Assembly (NCBI GenBank): GCA_937894665.1
Contig: CALAWF010000181.1
Span: forward strand, 1 to 12,679
Direction: 5' to 3'
Length of the DNA: 12,679 bases
Origin: an uncultured bacterium
GTDB lineage: Bacteria > Cyanobacteriota > Vampirovibrionia > Gastranaerophilales > Gastranaerophilaceae
The position numbers were made by a program, and so were the translations under genes. Shown here piece by piece: positions 6,319 to 11,806 of this stretch. Every line of letters begins with the position of its first letter. Within the stretch, counting starts at the first letter, position 1. The notes beneath the pieces are model-generated. The model was not told the DNA's origin. It did no database searches and saw nothing but the letters and a program-made list of their open reading frames with translations.

Positions 6319-7668
6319 ATGAATAGAGTGAGATTTTATACAGCAATTATATGTGCAAGATTGGCATATCTGGCAATCAGATTGTTAAATCGTTCTTCCG
6401 GAACATCTTTTGTCGGGATGATGACCTTGAAAATTTGTCCTGATTTTTTGAAGTATTGCAAATCTTATATGAAGAATGCTAAAACAATTGCAGTTACCGG
6501 CACAAATGGAAAGACTACAACTTCCGGATTGCTTGCTCAAATCTTGGAAACAGGTAAAAATAAAGTTATTCATAACGTAAAGGGTGCAAATATGTTGACC
6601 GGAATTGCCAATGTTTTTGCTCTTAACCTTTCACTTATCCCTAACAAATTTAATTATGCTGTATTGGAATCTGATGAAGCATATTTGACAAAGTTGTACG
6701 ATGATTACAAATCTGAATACTTGCTTGTTACAAATTTGTTCAGAGATCAGCTTGATAGATATGGCGAACTTGAAACAACTGCTAGTTTTATACGTAATGC
6801 GATAGAAAAAAATGATGAATTGACATTGCTATTGAATGCAGACGATCCGCTTGTTTCAAATTTAGGCAAAGGTAAAAAAGCGTTGTTCTATGGTTTTGAA
6901 GATGTTGAAATCTGTTCAGATATACATAAATCAACATCTAATGCTCCAACAGAGGTATTTAATTGCGTTTGCGGTAATCCTCTTGAATATGACAAACAGT
7001 TTTTTGCCCAAGAAGGTCATTATTTCTGTAACCATTGTGGTTACAAACGTCCGGATGTTAACTATAAAGGGTATGTAAAAATCTTTTCAAACTATTCAGA
7101 ATTGAAAGTTGTGGATTCTTCTAATAATAATGAATATGAGTTTAGAGTGAACTTAGTTGGACTTTATAATGCTTATAATGCTTTGGGTGCAATTTCTCAA
7201 GCATTGCTTCTTGGTATTGATTATGAAGTGATAAAAGAAGCTGTTTCTTCTTATAAATCAATTTTTGGAAGGGCTGAAAAACGAGTAATTAACGGGCATG
7301 AAACTCTTATTCAGTTAATCAAAAATCCTACAGGTGCCAGTGAAGTTCTGAAAACTGTTGATTTATCATCTCAAATTCTTATTGCGATAAATGATAATTA
7401 TGCTGACGGGCGTGATATTTCTTGGCTTTGGGATAGTGATTTTGAACAGTTGAAAGATGCTGAAAAACCGATAATTACATCCGGTATCAGAGCAAGAGAT
7501 ATGGCAGTAAGATTGAAATATGCAGGGGTTCCAACTGATAAAATTATTGTTGAAGAAGATATAAAAACAGCAGTTGAAATTGCTACAAAATCTGATAATA
7601 TAGAGGAGAAGGTTACAATTTTACCTTCTTATACCGCATTGTTAAAGATTAGTAAAATGAAGTTTTAG
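6319..7668 (+). CDS. murT: MurT-like Mur ligase: lipid II isoglutaminyl synthase ligase subunit
   Basis: A 449-residue MurT-family protein. Visible parts are an N-terminal amphipathic region, a Mur-ligase P-loop GTNGKTT (61-67), LESDEA (116-121) and LNADDP (172-177). A zinc ribbon of C216/C218 and C237/C240 is inserted in the central domain. The C-terminal MurT (DUF1727) domain carries IKNPTGASEVL (334-344) and a NDNYADGRDISWLWD stretch (358-372). With the amidotransferase GatD, MurT amidates the alpha-carboxyl of D-Glu in lipid II using ATP and glutamine. No gatD is adjacent: pdxJ starts 12 nt downstream. I start at ATG 6319 because TAGGGGA lies about 9 nt upstream; an in-frame TTG at 6292 would add nine residues and swallow that site. 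Cyanobacteria-related lineages may use homologues differently, so the substrate is inferred. Confidence 0.88.
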   Translation: MNRVRFYTAIICARLAYLAIRLLNRSSGTSFVGMMTLKICPDFLKYCKSYMKNAKTIAVTGTNGKTTTSGLLAQILETGKNKVIHNVKGANMLTGIANVFALNLSLIPNKFNYAVLESDEAYLTKLYDDYKSEYLLVTNLFRDQLDRYGELETTASFIRNAIEKNDELTLLLNADDPLVSNLGKGKKALFYGFEDVEICSDIHKSTSNAPTEVFNCVCGNPLEYDKQFFAQEGHYFCNHCGYKRPDVNYKGYVKIFSNYSELKVVDSSNNNEYEFRVNLVGLYNAYNALGAISQALLLGIDYEVIKEAVSSYKSIFGRAEKRVINGHETLIQLIKNPTGASEVLKTVDLSSQILIAINDNYADGRDISWLWDSDFEQLKDAEKPIITSGIRARDMAVRLKYAGVPTDKIIVEEDIKTAVEIATKSDNIEEKVTILPSYTALLKISKMKF

Positions 7669-7680
7669 AAAGGACGAATT

Positions 7681-8394
7681 ATGCTTTTAGGTGTAAATAT
7701 AGATCACGTTGCAACATTAAGAAACGCAAGAGGAGGGGTTGAACCGGATCCAATTCAAGCTGCAGAGGTGGCAGAAGCTAATGGTGCAACTTCTATTACG
7801 ACACATTTAAGAGAAGATAGACGTCATATAAAAGATAAAGATGTTAGAACTATTAAAAAAGTTATTAAAACAAGGTTGAATCTTGAAATGGCTGTAACTG
7901 ATGAAATGCAAAAAATTGCGTTGGAAGTTCGTCCTTATTCTGTTTGTTTGGTTCCTGAAAAAAGAGAAGAAGTAACTACAGAAGGCGGTTTAGATGTTGC
8001 TTCTCAATTAACTAAAATTACAAACTTTGTTCAACCGCTTGTTGAAGCCGGTATAATTGTAAGTTTATTTATCGACCCTTCAAAAGAACAAATATATGCA
8101 GCAGCTAAAACAGGTGCTCAATTTGTTGAACTTCACACAGGTCAATATTCTTTAGCTTTTGGCACTCCTAATGAACAAGAAGAGTTTGAAAAAGTTCGAG
8201 AAGCATCAAGACTTGGTCATGCATTAGGTTTGAAAGTAAATGCAGGTCATGGATTGAATTATGAAAACGTTTCAAGAATGCGTCAAATTGAAGATTTGCA
8301 TGAACTAAATATCGGACATAGTATTATTTCTCGTGCGATATTTACAGGATTGGCTCAAGCTGTACAAGATATGAATAACTTAATCAAGGACTAA
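7681..8394 (+). CDS. pdxJ: Pyridoxine 5'-phosphate synthase PdxJ
   Basis: A 237-residue cytosolic TIM-barrel enzyme of the usual length. It joins 1-deoxy-D-xylulose 5-phosphate and 3-amino-2-oxopropyl phosphate to make pyridoxine 5'-phosphate, the last ring-forming step of the DXP-dependent vitamin B6 route. The opening GVNIDHVATLRNARG, THLRED with H42, LNLEM with E69 and NAGHG with H190 match the E. coli catalytic residues His45, Glu72 and His193 at a constant offset of three. LFIDP, VELHTGQY and IGHSIISRAI are also typical. AAAGGA lies 6 nt before the ATG, and the gene follows murT by 12 nt, so they are co-transcribed. The pairing with a cell-wall amidation gene has no obvious pathway logic. 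Confidence 0.97.
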   Translation: MLLGVNIDHVATLRNARGGVEPDPIQAAEVAEANGATSITTHLREDRRHIKDKDVRTIKKVIKTRLNLEMAVTDEMQKIALEVRPYSVCLVPEKREEVTTEGGLDVASQLTKITNFVQPLVEAGIIVSLFIDPSKEQIYAAAKTGAQFVELHTGQYSLAFGTPNEQEEFEKVREASRLGHALGLKVNAGHGLNYENVSRMRQIEDLHELNIGHSIISRAIFTGLAQAVQDMNNLIKD

Positions 8395-8399
8395 TAAAA

Positions 8400-8726
8400 A
8401 TGACAAAATCAAATGAAGAAATAATAAATGAAATGCAACAAGTTGTTCAACAAATGGTTGTTGACGATTTGGAAGAAAATCCTGATATTGCAAACGACTT
8501 TTTTGACTGTGATTGCTGCGGACAAAATAAAAACCTTGCCGGTTCTATTCAGTACGGCGATTATAGATTGTGTAATGATTGTGTTTTACTTGCAGAAACT
8601 GGATTTGCGTTAGGTAAAATTAAAGATATTCAAGATTTGATGGATGCAATGGAAGACAAACGTCTAGAAGAACTTTGCAAATTTATTAAAGAAGAAGAAG
8701 TTCGCAAAACACAAATGGAAAATTAA
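8400..8726 (+). CDS. Hypothetical acidic protein with a four-Cys zinc-knuckle-like motif
   Basis: A 108-residue protein starting 5 nt after the pdxJ stop; AAGGA within the pdxJ end serves as ribosome site. I do not recognise a named family. It has an acidic N-terminal helix rich in Glu, Gln and Asn (about 5-35) and a compact Cys cluster: C37, C39, C40 and, 18 residues on, C58-x2-C61. C37-x2-C40 and C58-x2-C61 could together bind one zinc. A charged helical tail (about 74-105) follows. There is no signal peptide or membrane segment, so it is presumably cytoplasmic. The tight spacing suggests coupling to pdxJ. A nucleic-acid or protein-binding adaptor is possible, but nothing in the sequence fixes this. 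Confidence 0.72.
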   Translation: MTKSNEEIINEMQQVVQQMVVDDLEENPDIANDFFDCDCCGQNKNLAGSIQYGDYRLCNDCVLLAETGFALGKIKDIQDLMDAMEDKRLEELCKFIKEEEVRKTQMEN

Positions 8727-8783
8727 TATTTTGCTAAACGTCGTCCAAATGCTTTGGCTAAAGAAACCTTATATGTTCGGATT

Positions 8784-8894
8784 GAGATACTTCGCTTCGC
8801 TCAGTATGACGAAATTCGGTATAGACAACATTCGTCTGTCATTCAGAGGGATAAACTGTTATTTAACATGTTGCAAATTTACCCGAAGAATCTC
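8784..8894. repeat. Short intergenic repeat patch (CTTCGCTTCGC-type palindromic elements)
   Basis: Two related modules lie in the gap after the pdxJ operon. One (8784-8810) begins GAGATAC, contains CTTCGCTTCGCTCAG and ends ATGAC. The second (8838-8894) begins GTCATTCAGAG and ends CGAAGAATCTC, in the opposite orientation, with a long insert. Elements pairing GTCATTC-GAG with GAAGAATCTC ends, often with a GCGAAGCGAAG middle, are known to me as dispersed intergenic repeats in many unrelated bacteria. The insert of the second module can fold through GGG(A)TAAA with TTTACCC. No coding potential is evident here. Confidence 0.55.
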
Positions 8895-8926
8895 TATCAG
8901 TACAAATTGTTAGAGATTCTTCTTTT
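8885..8926 (+). terminator. Terminator-like hairpin after the murT-pdxJ operon
   Basis: A perfect 12-bp inverted repeat (8885-8896 with 8911-8922) has a 14-nt loop and is followed by TTTTGT and more T-rich sequence on the plus strand. Its left arm is the end of the repeat module above, so it may be a repeat borrowed as a terminator. On the minus strand no U tract follows, so it is less suited to the LTXXQ gene. Confidence 0.6.
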
Positions 8927-8939
8927 GTATGTTCTATTT

Positions 8940-9515
8940 TTATTTATTTGTAAAATCCGGCATTGGGTTCGAAAATAGTGTTTTACCGAAGTTTGGCATG
9001 AATAATCCAGGATTCCCAAGTCCTTGGAAAGGTGGTCTTGCAGGATGATTTTTTTCAAATTCGGCACGTCCTTCGGCCTTCATTTTTGCAAGTTCATTTT
9101 TTTGTTTTTTGTTTAAAATATTTTCAAATTCTTGGCTATTTGCTTTTCTGATTTCGTTTGCTTTTTTCTCAAGTTCTCTTATTTGAGTTGTAATTTCAGC
9201 GATTTGCTCTTGTTTTGTTCTTTCAAGCATTTTGGTTTTTGAAATAGCATCGATTTCTTGTCTTTTATAAATAATTTGATCCATAATAGGTTTCATTTGT
9301 TCTCTACCTTTTTTATGGATAGCTCTGGCTTGTTCTTTTTGTTTATCTGTTAGGTTTAATCTTTGCTCAAATTTTTGACGCATCATTTCTCTTGATGGAG
9401 GTTTTTGTCCAAAGTTTACAGGTGGTTGAGTTTGAGTGTTTGCTAAAGTCGGACTCATTCCACATCCGGCGGAAATTATTCCTATTGCAAATAAGTATGT
9501 CAATACTTTTTTCAT
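8940..9515 (-). CDS. Exported LTXXQ-family (CpxP/Spy/CnrX-like) protein
   Basis: A 191-residue protein with an N-terminal export signal (about 1-26). Cleavage may follow A25, or C18 in SAGC may be a lipoprotein site, though Ser at -3 is not ideal. The body is a long charged helical region (about 41-157) with LTDKQ at 55-59 and a second, weaker LNKKQ at 134-138. This two-motif layout is that of CpxP/Spy periplasmic chaperones and the CnrX metal sensor. The last 35 residues are rich in Pro, Gly, Phe and Asn and are probably unstructured. A strong AGGAAGGA lies 5 nt before the ATG, 21 nt after the sigma gene, so it is the third gene of the anti-sigma/sigma operon. By context it is either the sensor feeding the anti-sigma or a chaperone target of the regulon; the ligand is unknown. 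Confidence 0.78.
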   Translation of the reverse strand: MKKVLTYLFAIGIISAGCGMSPTLANTQTQPPVNFGQKPPSREMMRQKFEQRLNLTDKQKEQARAIHKKGREQMKPIMDQIIYKRQEIDAISKTKMLERTKQEQIAEITTQIRELEKKANEIRKANSQEFENILNKKQKNELAKMKAEGRAEFEKNHPARPPFQGLGNPGLFMPNFGKTLFSNPMPDFTNK

Positions 9516-9536
9516 TTTTATCCTTCCTTATATTTA

Positions 9537-10034
9537 TTACATTAAATCTTTTAACTTTTCTGCTAATTCTTTTTTTGCGTTATATAATCTTGATTTTACT
9601 GTTCCTACCGGACAGTTGATTTTTTTTGCACATTCTTCATAAGAATATCCATTGATTTCACAAATCATAATGACTTCTTTGAATTTTGGTTTAAGGCTAT
9701 TTACAGCTTTAATTATGACTTTTTGTCTTTCAAGACTTGTCGCTTTTGTTTCTGGTGAAGATTTTTGGTCTTTAAGGTTTGTCATAACCAAATCATCCGA
9801 TGTGGAAGTTGAAAACACCTTGTGATATGCGGATTTGAGATAATCCAAAGAGGTGTTTTTTGTGATACAAGAAATCCAGCTTTTAATAGAACCTTTTTCC
9901 TCATATTTTTCAGCATTCTTCCAAATTTTTACATAGACTTCTTGTTCCAAATCTTCGTTATCTTCTTTGGTAATTAGTCTAATTATATTTTTTATATTTT
10001 GTTTGTTTTCAGTAATTACTTTGTTAAAATCCAT
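9537..10034 (-). CDS. ECF (group 4) RNA polymerase sigma factor
   Basis: A 165-residue sigma factor with only regions 2 and 4, as in the ECF class. Region 2 spans about 12-70 with the typical DLEQEVYVKIW motif and IKSWISCITKNTSLDYL. A variable linker (71-100) follows. Region 4 (about 105-160) contains a helix-turn-helix, GYSYEECAKKINCPVGTVKSRL, where TVKSRL is the signature recognition-helix pattern. It directs RNA polymerase to stress-responsive promoters when released by its anti-sigma. Its ATG directly follows the TAG of the anti-sigma gene with no gap, indicating coupled translation and balanced amounts. The putative TGAAC-16-CGTTT promoter ahead of the operon would make it self-activating. 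Its regulon is unknown, but the LTXXQ gene is in the same unit. Confidence 0.92.
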   Translation of the reverse strand: MDFNKVITENKQNIKNIIRLITKEDNEDLEQEVYVKIWKNAEKYEEKGSIKSWISCITKNTSLDYLKSAYHKVFSTSTSDDLVMTNLKDQKSSPETKATSLERQKVIIKAVNSLKPKFKEVIMICEINGYSYEECAKKINCPVGTVKSRLYNAKKELAEKLKDLM

Positions 10035-10379
10035 CTACTCAACCGCTATAAGTCCATACGAATCTACAGGAAGACCTAAATCTTCTGAAGATAGTGTTGT
10101 TCCATACTTCAACGTATCAGAAACATCTGTGTTGAAGTTTAGAACTCCTAAAGTTGTTCCGCTAAACATAAGCATAAATAAAGCACAAGCAACTTTTATT
10201 TTAGCCAAATTTTTTCTGCGTTCTTTAAAATAGGGCTTAACTTCTTGAAGAAGAGCTGAAACTTTTTGCATTTTTTCATGTTCAAGTCTGCAATCTTCGC
10301 ATTCTTGAATGTGTTCGTTTAATTCTTCTTTCGTTCTAAAAGTAAAAAGTGCTTCGTATTTAGTACATTTATTTTTCAT
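10035..10379 (-). CDS. Zinc-finger anti-sigma factor, single-pass membrane protein
   Basis: A 114-residue protein with a short cytoplasmic ZAS-like domain at the N-terminus: HIQECEDC gives H23-x3-C27-x2-C30, with C5 a possible fourth ligand, though the usual first helix is shorter than in RsrA-type proteins. A linker leads to one transmembrane helix (about 62-81), and only about 33 residues would lie outside the membrane. ZAS proteins hold ECF sigma factors inactive until a signal triggers release or proteolysis. The gene lies directly upstream of its sigma partner (TAG then ATG, zero gap); anti-sigma first is less common than sigma first but is also the order in CnrYXH. GAGG lies 8 nt before the ATG. 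The assignment rests on the zinc motif, topology and context. Confidence 0.82.
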   Translation of the reverse strand: MKNKCTKYEALFTFRTKEELNEHIQECEDCRLEHEKMQKVSALLQEVKPYFKERRKNLAKIKVACALFMLMFSGTTLGVLNFNTDVSDTLKYGTTLSSEDLGLPVDSYGLIAVE

Positions 10380-10401
10380 ATTTGTAACCTCTATACTTAT
10401 A

Positions 10402-10427
10402 AAACGATTGTAATCTAAAAAAGTTCA
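10402..10427 (-). promoter_or_regulatory. Candidate ECF-type promoter of the anti-sigma/sigma/LTXXQ operon
   Basis: On the minus strand, TGAAC (10423-10427) is followed by exactly 16 nt and then CGTTT (10402-10406). This resembles ECF promoters with an AAC -35 core and a CGT -10 core at 16-nt spacing, as for Bacillus sigma-W. The predicted start falls 10-20 nt before the anti-sigma ATG with its GAGG site in between. No good sigma-70 -35/-10 pair is seen there. The mapping to this sigma factor is inference. Confidence 0.5.
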
Positions 10428-10464
10428 TTTTTCTATTTTTAAAGTTAAAATATGTTTCAATTCC

Positions 10465-10493
10465 TTGTCTAAAGTTTTTTTTTATTGTAAAAT
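10465..10493 (+). promoter_or_regulatory. Sigma-70 promoter of the peptide/M23/OstA-like operon
   Basis: TTGTCT (10465-10470), a 17-nt spacer, then TAAAAT (10488-10493). The transcript would start about 18 nt before the ATG of the 34-residue peptide and includes its AAGGGGAG ribosome site. It is divergent from the ECF-like promoter. Confidence 0.6.
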
Positions 10494-10517
10494 GTCAGAT
10501 GTATAAGGGGAGAACTT

Positions 10518-10622
10518 ATGGAATTTTTTAGAAAACATCAAAAAATAATTATAGGGATAATATGTTTCACGTTTTTGGCGTGGACATTCGGTTTGATGTT
10601 ACTTCCACTACTTGTAAAATAG
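10518..10622 (+). CDS. 34-residue single-pass membrane peptide
   Basis: A small ORF from ATG 10518 to TAG 10620-10622. Translation begins MEFFRKHQK and continues with a hydrophobic helix (about 10-33), IIIGIICFTFLAWTFGL and beyond, ending VK. An excellent ribosome site, AAGGGGAG, lies 5-6 nt before the ATG, and a sigma-70-like promoter lies just upstream, so it is very likely translated. The basic start plus one helix predicts insertion with the N-terminus in the cytoplasm. The opening recalls the membrane anchor of SurA/PpiD-like peptidyl-prolyl isomerases, but no further domain follows. It lies 7 nt before the M23 gene, which has no ribosome site of its own, so it may act as a leader for coupled translation as well as a functional peptide. 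Confidence 0.7.
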   Translation: MEFFRKHQKIIIGIICFTFLAWTFGLMLLPLLVK

Positions 10623-10629
10623 TATAAAA

Positions 10630-11790
10630 ATGAGAAAAATAAATATCTTAAAAAAAATATTAATATGCTGGATTATTCTGGGAACATTTGGATTAGGCGG
10701 TGTTTCCTCAATGGTTTGTGCTGCTCCTACTTTACGTCAAAAGTTAAATCAAACTAATGCTAAGAAAAACTATTTCCATCAAAAGAAAAAACAAACAGAT
10801 ATTAAATTAAAAAATGAAAAAGACAAATTGAGTAATAACCAACAGCGTTTAGAAGTTGCTCACCAAGAATTGCAAACTACAACTGTTCGTTATAATAATT
10901 TGGTTTCAAATTTGTCTTCTATGGAAAGTCAATTAAATAACGCAATTGCTGAATTCAGAAGTATTGATGCAGCGATGAAATCAAGAATTCGTCAGGTTTA
11001 TAAGCATCAAAGATCCGGCATGTTTGAACTTATTTTGTCTGCTAAAGATGTAAATTCTCTGCTTGATATGTTCTATTATGAAAAAATCGTTATTAAAGAT
11101 GATTATCGTAGAATGCAGTTGGTAAAAGCAAAAGCAAATGAAATAGCAAGATTAAAAGTTCAAGTTGAAGCTCAAAGAAGGGCTGTTGAGGCTTCAATTC
11201 GTGATATTAACAACCAAAGAGCTGTTATTCAAAGTTCAATTGCAGAAAACAAATCTATGATTGAACGTTTGAAAAAAGATAAAAGCTATTATGAACGTTC
11301 TGAAAGAGAATTGGCAAGACAATCTGCAAGTATTGAACATATGATTGCAAGTATGACTAGAAAACAAGGCGGTACCTCTACTGTTAAAGTTTCTTCAACC
11401 GGATTTATCAGACCGATTAATGGTCCTATTACATCTCCATTTGGATATAGAATTCACCCTATCTTCAAAAGTAGAATTTTCCACTCCGGTATAGATATTG
11501 CCGGTCCAAACGGTGGTTCAATTCATGCTTCTAATGATGGTAGAGTTATTTATGCCGGATGGTATGGCGGTTATGGTAAGGTTGTAATTTTGGATCACGG
11601 TGTGATTAATGGAAAACCTATTACTACTTTGTATGGTCATATGTCAGCTGTTCTTGTAAGTAATGGTCAAAATGTTAAAAAAGGTCAAACAATTGGCCGA
11701 GAAGGTTCAACCGGATATAGTACAGGTCCGCATTGCCACTTTGAAGTCAGAGAAAACGGAAGACCGGTAAGTCCGTTCGGGTATATTTAA
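10630..11790 (+). CDS. EnvC-like murein hydrolase activator / M23 metallopeptidase
   Basis: A 386-residue exported protein. A long signal peptide (about 1-32, cleavage near VCAA) precedes a coiled-coil region of about 210 residues (35-245) rich in Lys, Gln, Asn and Glu. A C-terminal M23 (LytM) domain follows (about 260-386). The zinc set is complete: H285 and D289 in HSGID, H337 in LYGHM, and H368/H370 in GPHCHFE. An intact site suggests a working peptidoglycan endopeptidase, unlike E. coli EnvC, whose degenerate site only activates amidases. The coiled coil plus LytM layout matches EnvC/cell-division hydrolases. No Shine-Dalgarno is visible before the ATG; only A-rich sequence lies there, so translation may depend on the upstream peptide. 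It is followed after 16 nt by the OstA-like gene. Confidence 0.92.
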   Translation: MRKINILKKILICWIILGTFGLGGVSSMVCAAPTLRQKLNQTNAKKNYFHQKKKQTDIKLKNEKDKLSNNQQRLEVAHQELQTTTVRYNNLVSNLSSMESQLNNAIAEFRSIDAAMKSRIRQVYKHQRSGMFELILSAKDVNSLLDMFYYEKIVIKDDYRRMQLVKAKANEIARLKVQVEAQRRAVEASIRDINNQRAVIQSSIAENKSMIERLKKDKSYYERSERELARQSASIEHMIASMTRKQGGTSTVKVSSTGFIRPINGPITSPFGYRIHPIFKSRIFHSGIDIAGPNGGSIHASNDGRVIYAGWYGGYGKVVILDHGVINGKPITTLYGHMSAVLVSNGQNVKKGQTIGREGSTGYSTGPHCHFEVRENGRPVSPFGYI

Positions 11791-11806
11791 AGAAGAAGGA
11801 ATTTAG

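Noticed and set aside
8731..8978. Two overlapping plus-strand open frames after the zinc-knuckle gene
   Set aside because: They run through the intergenic repeat patch and hairpin, lack ribosome sites and family features, and one overlaps the end of the LTXXQ gene.
9387..9396. A second copy of the operator half-site TTTCTCTTGA
   Set aside because: It lies within the coding sequence of the LTXXQ gene, has no inverted partner nearby, and encodes ordinary residues (S-R-E).
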